NCBI GenBank assembly: GCA_963665015.2
Contig: CAXXSY010000004.1
Span: forward strand, 248,001-312,000
Reading direction: 5' to 3'
DNA length: 64,000 nt
DNA from: G963662655 sp963665015
Lineage (GTDB): Bacteria; Cloacimonadota; Cloacimonadia; Cloacimonadales; JAIOQZ01
Of this stretch, positions 1-9,000 are shown in pieces. Numbering within the stretch: position 1 is the first letter of the stretch; each line of letters opens with the position of its first letter. The notes below the pieces were generated by a model, which was not told where the DNA came from, made no database searches, and saw only the letters and a list, made by a program, of their open reading frames with translations. Position numbers and translations under genes: made by a program.

Positions 1-1
1 C

Positions 2-193
2 GTCGCGGCCGGATTCCGTCGCGGCTGCATGGTCACGTTCTTCAACCAGTATCTTTCGCACTTCCGCGTCAACACGCTGCTCCGGACGCGACCGTTCCTG
101 TGCTGGTTCCTGCTCGACCGCCTGGCGAATTATATCACCGGCAAGCCGCGCTTCATCGCCGTCATCGCAAAGAACGATCGGGGGGAGAGATGA
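2..193 (+). CDS. C-terminal fragment of an unidentified protein (5' end outside window)
   Basis: An open frame enters from the left edge and ends at TGA 191-193, leaving 63 residues. The tail is rich in aromatic residues and Arg and ends in a hydrophobic strand (RFIAVIAK) followed by a short charged tail. That resembles the last strand of class I SAM methyltransferases, but this is only an impression and no catalytic motif is present. The stop overlaps the start of the next gene in an ATGA arrangement, so the two are probably translationally coupled. Confidence 0.5.
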   Translation, partial: VAAGFRRGCMVTFFNQYLSHFRVNTLLRTRPFLCWFLLDRLANYITGKPRFIAVIAKNDRGER

Positions 194-1278
194 TCATCGT
201 AGCCGATATCGCGAAGAAGATACACGCCTTTGCCCCGACAGCCCTGGCGTACGACTGGGACAACCCGGGCTTACAGGTCGGCGACTACAACCAGCCGGTC
301 CACAAGGTGGTCGTCGCGCTGGACGTCACGCGCGTCACACTAGACTACGCGTACGAGACCGAGGCCGACATGATCGTATCGCACCACCCGTTGATCTTCC
401 GCAAGCTGAAGAACGTCACCGATCCGTTTCTGGTCGAACTGATCCGGAACAAGATCGCCGTGCTCAGCGCCCACACCAACCTCGACGTAACACCTTCCGG
501 TGTAAACCACAAGCTGGCGGAGCGTCTCGGCGTGAAGAACGTCTCCTACATCTCCACCGACACCGGCGCGAGCCTCTTTCACGTGGCGGTCTATGTGCCG
601 CTGGATTATATGGAGATTGTCGCGGACGCGGTGTTCGGTGCCGGAGCCGGAAGGATTGGCAACTACCGCGGTTGTGGGAACGAGTATCGGGTGCAGGGAA
701 GGTTCGAGCCGCTCGATGGCGCGAAGCCAACGATCGGAAAGGTCGGCAGGGTGCAAACCGTGGAGGAGATCAAATTCGAGTTCTTCGCCGACAGCACCAA
801 TCTGAACGCCGCGATCCAGGCCCTGCGCAAGGCCCATCCCTACGAGGAGCCGGTTTATGTCGTCTATCCGCTGAACCAGCAGAGTTCGAACTACGGACTG
901 GGGTTGATCGGCGAAATCGATGACGCCATGCCGCTGAACGAATTCGCGGAGCGGGTGAAGGATCGGCTCGAAGCGCCGTTTGTCAGGCTGTGGCAGGCGG
1001 AGAAGGAGCAGGACGCACCGGTGAAGAAGGTCGCGCTCTGCGGCGGATCGGGATCGTCGCTGCTGTCAAGGGTCACCGGCAGAGCCGATGTCTTCGTCTC
1101 GGGCGATTTCACCTATCACACGCTGCTGGACTCCAGGATGCCGATCATCGACGCCGGGCACTTTTATACCGAGTACCCCGCGCTGGAGATTCTCCAAAAT
1201 GTTCTGTCCGATTGCGAGGTTCCCGTCACGAAGATGCCGCTCGAACTTCACGCCGGGTCGAAGCTCAGAACGCTATGA
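190..1278 (+). CDS. Nif3-like dinuclear metal-centre protein (YqfO/GTP cyclohydrolase 1 type 2 family), long form
   Basis: The 362-aa product is of the Nif3/YqfO family, cytosolic proteins binding two metal ions whose cellular role is still poorly defined; the name GTP cyclohydrolase 1 type 2 comes from one homologue. The metal-binding motif SHHPLIF lies near residues 64-70 and the second cluster, DAGHFYTEYPALE, near the C terminus. The length and the inserted middle domain (about residues 120-230, ending HPYEEPVY) mark the long YqfO form with a PII/CutA-like insert. I chose the ATG at 190 rather than the upstream ATG at 100 because homology begins there, GGGGGAGAG lies just upstream, and the start overlaps the preceding stop. 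Confidence 0.92.
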   Translation: MIIVADIAKKIHAFAPTALAYDWDNPGLQVGDYNQPVHKVVVALDVTRVTLDYAYETEADMIVSHHPLIFRKLKNVTDPFLVELIRNKIAVLSAHTNLDVTPSGVNHKLAERLGVKNVSYISTDTGASLFHVAVYVPLDYMEIVADAVFGAGAGRIGNYRGCGNEYRVQGRFEPLDGAKPTIGKVGRVQTVEEIKFEFFADSTNLNAAIQALRKAHPYEEPVYVVYPLNQQSSNYGLGLIGEIDDAMPLNEFAERVKDRLEAPFVRLWQAEKEQDAPVKKVALCGGSGSSLLSRVTGRADVFVSGDFTYHTLLDSRMPIIDAGHFYTEYPALEILQNVLSDCEVPVTKMPLELHAGSKLRTL

Positions 1279-1332
1279 AGAAAATGATTTGACATCGAGC
1301 AGTGAACAAAGCATCATTTTATTGAGATGACT

Positions 1333-1977
1333 ATGAATACGATAAAAGTGTGCCTCATCTTCTCGATCTTGCTGTCGATCGGATCAGTCTTCGCTCAGGA
1401 TATCGAGCACTCGATGCTGCAACGTGCCGCGGAGAGGGTTTACAGCGATATGCGGGAGAAGATACCGGAAGGCGACGCCGTTTCGTTCGACAGGGCGAAG
1501 GGCAATACGCAGGTCCGGTTCAACCGGATGCTGGCGGAGAAGATCACCTCTGATGGCGTCTATCGGCTGATAGATCGGGAGAATCTGCCAAAACTGTTCG
1601 AGGAGAATCTCTCGCAGCAGGATCGGGTGTTCGACAACGAGAACGCGCCCGAGATCGGTGTCTTCACGCCGGTGAAGTGGATGATCCTGGGGACGGTCGA
1701 GTCGAGCGTCTCGATGCGGAGGCTGAAGCGATTTCACAGCCTGCGGGTCAACGTGTCGGTTGACCATCTCGAGACGGGCGAGGTGCTGAATACATCGCAG
1801 TTCAGCCTGTTTGTCACGGAGCAGCCGCCGGTGTGGTTCTTCCTGGTCAACCTTGGCGTCTCGTTGCTAACGCTGATCATAGTGAACCGCCTTACGAAGG
1901 GATATTACGCGGGATGGCTCTCGCTGGTATTCCTGATCGAGAATGTCGTGCTGGCTATCTGGCAGTTTTTCATGTAA
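1333..1977 (+). CDS. Secreted or membrane CsgG/FlgO-like protein with two C-terminal membrane segments
   Basis: The 214-aa product has a cleavable-looking signal peptide (residues 1-22, ending SVFAQ). A region of about 130 residues resembles the CsgG/FlgO/LpoB-type fold: an amphipathic helix, RYxLIDRENL-like text and the PVKWMILGTVESSV strand. It ends in two hydrophobic segments (about 163-185 and 190-212). Members of this fold act in outer-membrane assembly or as regulators of envelope machines. The membrane-anchored tail is unusual for CsgG proteins. An ATG at 1327 is also possible, but GAG spacing favours 1333. It is followed after 25 bp by the FHA gene, so the two probably form an operon. 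The family call is by fold resemblance only. Confidence 0.6.
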   Translation: MNTIKVCLIFSILLSIGSVFAQDIEHSMLQRAAERVYSDMREKIPEGDAVSFDRAKGNTQVRFNRMLAEKITSDGVYRLIDRENLPKLFEENLSQQDRVFDNENAPEIGVFTPVKWMILGTVESSVSMRRLKRFHSLRVNVSVDHLETGEVLNTSQFSLFVTEQPPVWFFLVNLGVSLLTLIIVNRLTKGYYAGWLSLVFLIENVVLAIWQFFM

Positions 1978-2002
1978 TTAGCCGGACTTTTGGAGATAAA
2001 GG

Positions 2003-4183
2003 ATGCGAAACCAGATTTATCGAATTTCGGAACTGAAGAAGAAAGCGAAACAGGATGTAGCGGCGCATATCGACCGCTGGGACAGCACCAAACGTGTCCT
2101 GAACTCATTGATCGGCACCGCCGCGACCAACCGCGACTGGCTGGAGACGTCGCAGCGTCACTACAACACGGCCATGTCCACCCAGGGACTCGATAGGCTG
2201 AACTATCTGGTCTCCGCGCTCTTCAACGCTTATCGTTGCGAATACCGCATGGAAAACGGCCGGTTCAAGGACGAGAACGTCTTCACCCTCAAAGAAAAGA
2301 TCGAGACCTCGTTCCTGAACGCGCTCCTGGACTTCCTGGAGGAGAATATCCACGAGGAATCGAGCCGGACGGAACATCTGGCGGATATCCAGCAAGCCAT
2401 CGCGGCGCTATCGGAGATCAACCGCAAACTCGCGTCCGGATACCACAACATGCTGGGCCGGTTCATGCGGCAGGAAGAGGTGAAGGACATCATCGAACGG
2501 CTGCTGGACACGCCCGTTGAAGACGTGACACCCACCATCGCGGTACGGCTCAAGGGAATCTTCCAGCTTCACGAGAGTTCCCTGCGCAAGAACCCGAAAC
2601 TGATGCAGCACCTTGTCGGCTATCTGCGTGGCAAGATGGAAGAGGTGTTCCTCAATGTCCGTAAGCGCTACGAGGAGGAAGAGGCGAAGCCGCAACCCTC
2701 ACTGCGAAAGCTGATCGCCATCATCGGGGAATTCGAGAACATCTATCAGCCGCTGCGACAGCACGTCTATGCACAGCGCTATCGAGACTTCATTACCCGC
2801 AAGGAAGACTATGACGCCTTCACGAACTTTATCGACAAGGATTACCCCGAGCTGGTTCAAATGTACAAATACCTGTCGCTGCCGAGGGAGATCAAGGACA
2901 CGAAGAAGCTGATCTCGCTCTACCACCGGATTCGAGGCTTCCACAAACTGGTCGATACCGATTACATCGAGATCCGAAACCTGAACCCGACCCTGAGCAC
3001 GATATCGAAGCGATTCGAAAAGGTGCTGGCGAACGTCTATCGGCGTGACCTGATGGACTACTACCAGGTTTTCAATCGCATGATCAACGCCGACGACGGC
3101 GACGAGAAGACCATCGAGATGATCCGCTTCCATCAGCACCTCAGCGACAAGCTGGACGACGATTCGTTCTCCGGATACCTCAAGGACAAGCTCGACGAAA
3201 TGCGCTCGCAGATTCGGGGAGACCTGGATCGCTATTTCGAGAACCGATTGCAGGAAAAGCTGGAGACCGCGCAAACGGACAAGCAGGTTATCGAAGCGTT
3301 TGACGAGGTGCTCGACTTCATGATGAAGATCGGCGATATCGAGCAGATCGAAAAGCTTCAGAAGAAGAAAAAAACGCTGATCGAACGGCTGCGCGAACTG
3401 CGTAAGTTACAGGACAAGCTGGATCGACTCGAGAAGGGCGGCGAGAAGCACAGCGATTTCGAGCGGCTCGTGAAGCAATACGAAACCGCCGTCAACAGCG
3501 AATCAGGCTTCCGGACACCCGAACTGGACGAATTCCGGCGCACCGCGAGTCGGCTCAAGCGAAACATCGTCCAGCAGACGGAAGAGCCGCTCCGAATGGT
3601 GATCCTGGACAAGTTCAGCATGCGTAACTACGTGATTTTTACCCAGGATATCCTGAAGATCGGGAGAAACGAGAACAACGACATCATCCTGCGTAGCGAG
3701 TGGATTTCCGGTAACCACCTGGAGATCGATTTCGAGCACGGCACGATAAAGGATAAGGACAGCACCAACGGCACCTTCGTCAATGGGGGGAAGGAACGTA
3801 TCGCGGATGTTGATTTAGATGATATCGACTACTTCGACATCGGCGGTGAACTGCTGATCACGCTTAGAAAATCCGGCAACAGCCATATCTTCCGGCCGCA
3901 GAAGGTGCTCGATACGACACTACTGGACGACCCCGAGCAGCGCGAGTACCTCCAATCGCTGATGAATACCGAGTTCGTGCGACTGGCGGACGGCGACACG
4001 ATCACCATTCACAAGGTCTCCGGTAACCTCGACGACAGCTACCGCAGCCTCAACGACGTGATCATGATCAAGCTCGAAGACGGCGTGTTCCACTACAGCG
4101 ACCACCAGGAAGGAATCGTCGAAAAGCAGGTTGAATACGTATCGGACGTGCTCTCGGAACGCTTCTCGCTGAATCTCTCATGA
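2003..4183 (+). CDS. Long coiled-coil protein with FHA domain
   Basis: The 726-aa protein has no signal peptide or membrane segment and should be cytosolic. About 500 N-terminal residues are charged, helical and coiled-coil-like, with a particularly regular stretch near residues 400-520. An FHA phosphothreonine-binding domain follows at about 530-620, with its hallmarks IGRNENNDIIL, SxxH in WISGNHLEI, and DSTNGTFVNG. About 105 further residues of unknown type end the protein. Start is supported by TTTTGGAGATAAAGG just before ATG 2003. The next gene starts inside its last codons (ATGA overlap), so translation is coupled. It may be a phospho-dependent scaffold for the neighbouring envelope proteins, but that role is inferred. 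Confidence 0.85.
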   Translation: MRNQIYRISELKKKAKQDVAAHIDRWDSTKRVLNSLIGTAATNRDWLETSQRHYNTAMSTQGLDRLNYLVSALFNAYRCEYRMENGRFKDENVFTLKEKIETSFLNALLDFLEENIHEESSRTEHLADIQQAIAALSEINRKLASGYHNMLGRFMRQEEVKDIIERLLDTPVEDVTPTIAVRLKGIFQLHESSLRKNPKLMQHLVGYLRGKMEEVFLNVRKRYEEEEAKPQPSLRKLIAIIGEFENIYQPLRQHVYAQRYRDFITRKEDYDAFTNFIDKDYPELVQMYKYLSLPREIKDTKKLISLYHRIRGFHKLVDTDYIEIRNLNPTLSTISKRFEKVLANVYRRDLMDYYQVFNRMINADDGDEKTIEMIRFHQHLSDKLDDDSFSGYLKDKLDEMRSQIRGDLDRYFENRLQEKLETAQTDKQVIEAFDEVLDFMMKIGDIEQIEKLQKKKKTLIERLRELRKLQDKLDRLEKGGEKHSDFERLVKQYETAVNSESGFRTPELDEFRRTASRLKRNIVQQTEEPLRMVILDKFSMRNYVIFTQDILKIGRNENNDIILRSEWISGNHLEIDFEHGTIKDKDSTNGTFVNGGKERIADVDLDDIDYFDIGGELLITLRKSGNSHIFRPQKVLDTTLLDDPEQREYLQSLMNTEFVRLADGDTITIHKVSGNLDDSYRSLNDVIMIKLEDGVFHYSDHQEGIVEKQVEYVSDVLSERFSLNLS

Positions 4184-5331
4184 GACGGACGCTCGTCACC
4201 TTTCTGCTGCTGATCCTCTGCCTGGCCCGGATCGAAGCGGACGTTGACAGGGACGATGCCGATTCCATCCGCATCGAAGTGAGCGAACGCAATCCGAATC
4301 TCAGGCTCGACGTGGCATACTCGGCAATGCATCAACTGATTCTTAATCAAATCAAATGGCGTAGTGAGGATATCTTCTCGCCCCTCGAGATCCCATACAA
4401 TCCGGAGATCGACTTCGATTCGCTCGATCGACTCATGACAAGCTACGAGGGAGATCGACCGGGCTGGATTGTTGTATCCGTCGAACGGCAAGCGATCGAG
4501 GAGGAGATCGACCGATTGACACTCCAGTCGAAGAGCGATACGCAAGTCCATCACGCGAAGGCTCAGCGCGCTTCAAAAGAGCCCTGGACGGCCATGTACG
4601 AATACTTCGAGGCGCTTGAGATCGCTTCCCGAATACCCGTTGTGGGATCGGGTCCGCTGGAGGATTTCCTTCGTCAACTGGTCGAGTCCGCCCGTGATTT
4701 CTTCGGCCGCATCACGATCACGCTGCCACAGTCGATCATTCTGCCGGAAGACGAACAGTTCAAGGCGAAACTGCGCATCTACTACCGCGCGCAGGACGAT
4801 GAAATCATTCCCATGCGTGGTGTTCCATTCATGGTCAACGGCCGGATGGTACGCTCCGGTCTCGATGGCTCGATTCCCATTACCGAATCCGATTTCGACG
4901 GTTCGCAGGCGATCTCGTACCGGCTCGAGATGCCGGAAGAGTTCGAGGCGTTGCTGCCCGATGCGAAGGGCGAGATCAATATCCGGCGCTTGCGTCCCGC
5001 AAAGGCGCTGTTTCAGGCTGTGGGTGAGTTTCCCACCTCGCTTCGCGAGATAATGTGGACACTGGGCATCGAGTCGGCGGAATCGGAAGAAGAGGCGACG
5101 CATGTTGTCCAATTGGATTTCATCCGCACGGGTAACACGAAATTGTGGAACTACCGGGGTTATGTGGCGGTCTTGCGGGCGACGCTCATTCTGAAGGAAA
5201 AGGATGGGAATACGCTGCGGGAGTGGAAGACGGACGAGATCGAGGCGTTTTCAGGGGTGTCGCAGAAGGACGCGGGAATCAAGGCGAGAAATAAGGCGAT
5301 CGATCAACTGGAGGGGTTGCTGAAGGAATAA
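4180..5331 (+). CDS. Secreted protein with LPP20/CsgG-like C-terminal region
   Basis: This 383-aa protein has a signal peptide (residues 1-20, MRRTLVTFLLLILCLARIEA). A central region reads like a beta-sandwich (residues about 170-270, with MRGVPFMVNGRMV). The C-terminal part contains strands and a final helix (LRATLILKEKDGNTLREW, then KDAGIKARNKAIDQL) typical of LPP20/CsgG-like domains. It overlaps the FHA gene by 4 bp and closes the three-gene group 1333-5331. The overall plan (signal peptide, central Ig-like strands, LPP20-type part) resembles the protein at 49216-50610. No catalytic residues are recognisable and the function is unknown. Confidence 0.72.
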   Translation: MRRTLVTFLLLILCLARIEADVDRDDADSIRIEVSERNPNLRLDVAYSAMHQLILNQIKWRSEDIFSPLEIPYNPEIDFDSLDRLMTSYEGDRPGWIVVSVERQAIEEEIDRLTLQSKSDTQVHHAKAQRASKEPWTAMYEYFEALEIASRIPVVGSGPLEDFLRQLVESARDFFGRITITLPQSIILPEDEQFKAKLRIYYRAQDDEIIPMRGVPFMVNGRMVRSGLDGSIPITESDFDGSQAISYRLEMPEEFEALLPDAKGEINIRRLRPAKALFQAVGEFPTSLREIMWTLGIESAESEEEATHVVQLDFIRTGNTKLWNYRGYVAVLRATLILKEKDGNTLREWKTDEIEAFSGVSQKDAGIKARNKAIDQLEGLLKE

Positions 5332-5362
5332 AAAAGGCAGAACGTGTGTCCTGCCTGAAAAA
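5330..5362. terminator. Bidirectional Rho-independent terminator between convergent genes
   Basis: AGGCAG (5335-5340) pairs with CTGCCT (5351-5356) across a 10-nt loop. The stem is flanked by A-runs, so the minus-strand transcript ends in a U-run after the stem. It lies between the stop of the secreted LPP20-like gene (5331) and the stop of the ferredoxin (5377). Confidence 0.7.
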
Positions 5363-5376
5363 TAGTGTGTTATCGA

Positions 5377-5547
5377 TTACATGGAAAGAGCTTCCACCGG
5401 ACATCCGTCAACACATGCGCCGCAATCGACACAGGTATCGGCATCGACTTTAACTTTATCGCCATCCATCTCAAGTGCGCTAACGGGGCACGTATCGATA
5501 CATGCGCCGCAACCGATGCACTTTTCAAGGTCAACTTTCACTGCCAT
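5377..5547 (-). CDS. 2[4Fe-4S] ferredoxin
   Basis: A 56-aa protein with two classic CxxCxxCxxxCP motifs: Cys10, 13, 16, 20 and Cys39, 42, 45, 49. It matches clostridial-type ferredoxins in length and layout and should carry electrons at low potential in the cytoplasm, for example with oxidoreductases of amino-acid fermentation. The start is supported by AAAGGAG seven bases upstream of the ATG at 5547. It has its own terminator and appears monocistronic. Confidence 0.95.
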   Translation of the reverse strand: MAVKVDLEKCIGCGACIDTCPVSALEMDGDKVKVDADTCVDCGACVDGCPVEALSM

Positions 5548-5591
5548 GATATAACTCCTTTGTTAAGAATATACACGCATTTTGATCCGCG

Positions 5592-5620
5592 ATTCTGTTT
5601 GTCAAGTAAAAAACGGTCAA
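5592..5620 (-). promoter_or_regulatory. Candidate housekeeping promoter of the ferredoxin gene
   Basis: On the minus strand TTGACC (5620-5615) and CAGAAT (5597-5592) are separated by 17 bp, about 45 bp upstream of the ferredoxin ATG. The -10 box is a weak match, so this is tentative. Confidence 0.3.
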
Positions 5621-5713
5621 TTTACTCTTGTGCAAGATTATCTGCGAAGATGCAATCGATAGCATGGTACGCCACGACGCGTGAATCGTACATGATACCG
5701 GTCGATAGATTTA

Positions 5714-5746
5714 ATGCAAATCCGGAATCGCATGCCGGATTTGCAT
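5714..5746. repeat. Perfect 12-bp inverted repeat (REP-like hairpin)
   Basis: ATGCAAATCCGG (5714-5725) is exactly complementary to 5735-5746 with a 9-nt loop. No T-run follows on either strand, so it is not a standard terminator. Confidence 0.7.
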
Positions 5747-5778
5747 AGAAATGTCTGTCTGTGTCTGACCGTCTCTCC

Positions 5779-5843
5779 GGACCGCCGAGCTCCAGCTCGG
5801 CATTCTCCATCTCTCATGGACCGCCGAGCTCCAGCTCGGCATT
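5779..5843. repeat. Two direct copies of a 26-bp unit containing a GCCGAGCT palindrome
   Basis: Copies at 5779-5804 and 5818-5843 are identical over GGACCGCCGAGCTCCAGCTC and the following six bases. The core GCCGAGCT-CC-AGCTCGGC is itself palindromic. The 13-bp spacing suggests recent tandem duplication. Confidence 0.75.
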
Positions 5844-6020
5844 TCTTCTCCATCCAGCGAATCCTGTTATTCGTGAAGATTCTTGATTTGGACAAGAGAG
5901 ACGAGAAATGCCAAGCAATGGGGATTCGAATTTGCGAGCAAATTCACAGGAGCCTGGCGGACCAAAGGAGAGACGGGCAGACACGGATATCTGCGCCCTA
6001 CAAGCGCGCCGGGAGGGATG

Positions 6021-6048
6021 AAAAAAGGCGGGAACGATCGTTCCCGCC
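6021..6048 (-). terminator. Rho-independent terminator of the secreted cohesin-protein operon
   Basis: The 22-bp perfect palindrome at 6027-6048 (core GGCGGGAACGA) is followed, in the minus-strand sense, by six T residues. It lies about 20 bp past the stop of the 1383-aa secreted protein. Confidence 0.85.
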
Positions 6049-6067
6049 TCAATTGCATCGTGATGCA

Positions 6068-9000
6068 TTATTCTTTTCGATTCAGTAGTTTGCGTGCCTG
6101 AACGCGATCGATTCTCGTCTCGGTCTCGCGCGATGTCTCGATCGCGGTAACCTTGTAGAATATCTTATCGAGTGTCAGGGTGACGTTCAGGTGCGTGAAG
6201 GAATTCTCGTTTGCGGTTGCGATCAAGGTGCCGTCATCGGCAGGGAAATCCGCGGAGACAGCGGCGTAGATGTTGTAAGCACCGACGGTAATCGGGTCTC
6301 CGTTCGAGTTCTGCGTGACCGCGTCCCATGTCAGAATGACGTCGTTTCCGGTCTGCTGGATCGTGATATTCTGCGGTGCGAGCGGCGGGAATGCGCTGTC
6401 GGTGGTGCCACTCACCTCGATGGAGAGGTCGCTGGCGTTTCCGGCTTCATCCACGGCACGCACCCTGAAGTAGTACGTCTGTCCCGGATCGAGATTCCGT
6501 ACGATGGAAGAGACGAAACCCATGCCGGGATTCGCCATGTTCGAGTCGTCCGTCCAGTCCCACACGCTGTCTTCGGTGGTCACGTTCGGTTCGGTGTCGT
6601 AATAGACCTCGTAGCTCTGGAAGAAGTCGTCCGAGCTGACCAGCCACAGCACTTCGATGCTTTCGCTGGTGGCGGCGCCTGTCGCGGCGGCACCAATCGC
6701 GCTCGGTGGCGTGGTGTCGATTTTTACCGACCAGTCGTCTCCGATGCCTTCGGCGGAAGCGTAACCGCTGTATGTCGGACCGTAGCCGTCGATATCCCAG
6801 CCCCGAAGTTCGTAACGAAGATCGTCGCCCTGGGCGCTGAAGGTCGCGTCGATACGCGCGTGCAGCGTATCGGGTGTCGAGCGTCCCGCCGACTGGAAGC
6901 CAGCCGTCAGCCCGGCGTTCTGCCACGCCTCTTCCGCGTCGTAAACTCCGTTGCCGTTGCTGTCGATGCGATATTCGACACTGGTGGGATCGATCCCGAA
7001 GTAGTCGATGAAATCGCAGCCGATGGTGACGGTGGCGGAGGTGGACCACGGAATCGGGTCCTGCGCGGGATACGGATTCCGGCAGAGCGGGACCAGCGAG
7101 CGCGGGATGGATACCACCTCGTTGGAGAGCTCCGCGTGGTTGCCGAACGTATCGATCGCCAGGATGCGGAACCGGTAGTACATGCCCTGCTGCAATCCGG
7201 TAACAGTCGTTACACCGGTCGCGATATCCGAGAGCAGCGCATCGTCCGCGACGGACCACTGCATATCGGCTTCGTTGATGCCGTCGTGCGATCCGTAATA
7301 GATAACGTAGCGCTCAAAGTGAACCTCTGTGACCGGCGTCCAGCTCAGGCTGACCGTCGTAGCCGTCGAATCGGTGACCGCGAGGTCTGTGACGGTGGTC
7401 GGCAGCGTGGCGTCGATGCGCAGGACGTAGTCGTCGCTGTAGGTTACGCCACTTTGCATGGTGTCCTGACCGCGGAAGCCGAACTTGAGCGAATCGCCGT
7501 CAACCTGATAGAGCGCGTTGACGCGTACAAGGATACTGTCCGAATCGGCGTGCCCGACGATGGGCTGCCACGATTCTTCCGTGTCCCAGGTATTGTTGCC
7601 GTTGGCGTCGAACCGGTATTCGAGCGAGGAGGCATCGACCTCGTAGTCGTCGAGGAAGGTCGCGCCGACGGTGACGTTGCGTTGGGTGAAGTACGGCATA
7701 TCGTCTTGATCCGGATAGGGTTCGACGATCTCCGGCGGCGTTGCCATCAGGCAGCTCACCACGTTGGAGAAATCGCCCGTGTTACCGCTGGTATCCACGC
7801 CGCGAATCGCGAACCAGTACCACGCGTTGTAGGGCATACCGGCGACGATCGTCGAATCGGTATCGATCGAGCTGAGGAACAGATCGTCGGTGTTATTCCA
7901 CACCGGGTCGTCCGTATTCACTTCGCTGTCGGTGGACCAATAGACCTCGTAGTGCGAGAAGTAGAGGTCTTCGCACGGTGTCCAGCGCAGCTTGACCGTC
8001 TCGCCGATGATCTCATCGACGGCAAGATCGGTGATCTGCGTGGGGTTGGTGCTGTCGTCCACGACTCCGGTGATGTAGAGGTCGTCGATGTTCCAGTAGG
8101 CCGCGTAATAACTCGTCGAGACGAACAGCCACCGGAACTGCACGTACCCTTGATGATTCGCCTGTGCGCCGGGCGAGAACTGCACGACGCCGTTTGTAGC
8201 GGTCGTGTAGGTTGCCAGCGAAGTCCAGGTCAGTCCATTGCTGGATACCTGGAAATAGGCGGTGCAAGCGGTGTTGGGTGAGAAGTCGTGCTGGAAGCTG
8301 ACCTGCACGTCGGTGAAGATGGACAGGTCATAGATCGGCGAAACCAGCTTCTCGTTGGAGTTGGCCAGCATGGTGTTCTCCACGCGCATGCTGTAGTCGT
8401 CGCCGCTGTCGTTCACGGGTTGCCACTGGAACGTGGTCGTGCCCGAATGAGCTCTTGTCCAGTCTTCTGGAAGGGCGCCCGCGTGATCGAAGTCCTCGGT
8501 GATATCCAATGCGCCGACCACCTTGATCGAGATCGGATCGATGGCGGTCAGGTCTGTCTCGTCCTCCGCGACGATGTAGAGCGTCTCCAGACCGTACCAG
8601 TCCGCTTCGGGCGTGAAGGTGACGGTCGTGTCGGCGTTGATGACGTAAGCGATGTGCTCGTCGCCGTTTACGCTGAAATCGAGCGGATAGGAATCGAGGT
8701 CTTCGAATACCTCGTTCAGGTTCACGGTGGTGTAGTCGCCGTTCATCGGGATTTCCACCAGCCCGATGGGGTTGACTACCGTGGGTGACTGATGGACGTT
8801 GAGGATTTCGATATCGACGGGAAGAATCTTCTCGATTTCGTCCTCGTTCTCCGCCGTGACGATTACCTGATAAGTACCGGCGGAAGTATGGTCGGTCTGC
8901 CAGGTGAAGGTCGCGGTCCAATCGCCGTTGTCGGTGAAGTCGCTGCCTTCGGGCAGTCCGGTTGCTTCATAATAGATCATCTGATAGAGCGGTTCGGTGG

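Larger units (their letters stand above)
5548..6020. other. Intergenic region with hairpins and short repeats, no gene seen
   Basis: Between the ferredoxin and the terminator of the secreted-protein operon I see no credible gene. It holds the ferredoxin leader, a perfect 12-bp hairpin (5714-5746), and two direct copies of a GC-rich palindromic unit (5779-5804 and 5818-5843). Open frames here lack ribosome binding sites and recognisable protein character. Confidence 0.6.

Noticed and set aside
6191..8281. A 696-codon plus-strand frame opposite the secreted cohesin/FN3 protein
   Set aside because: The minus-strand frame has a signal peptide, repeats and a terminator; the plus frame is a shadow.
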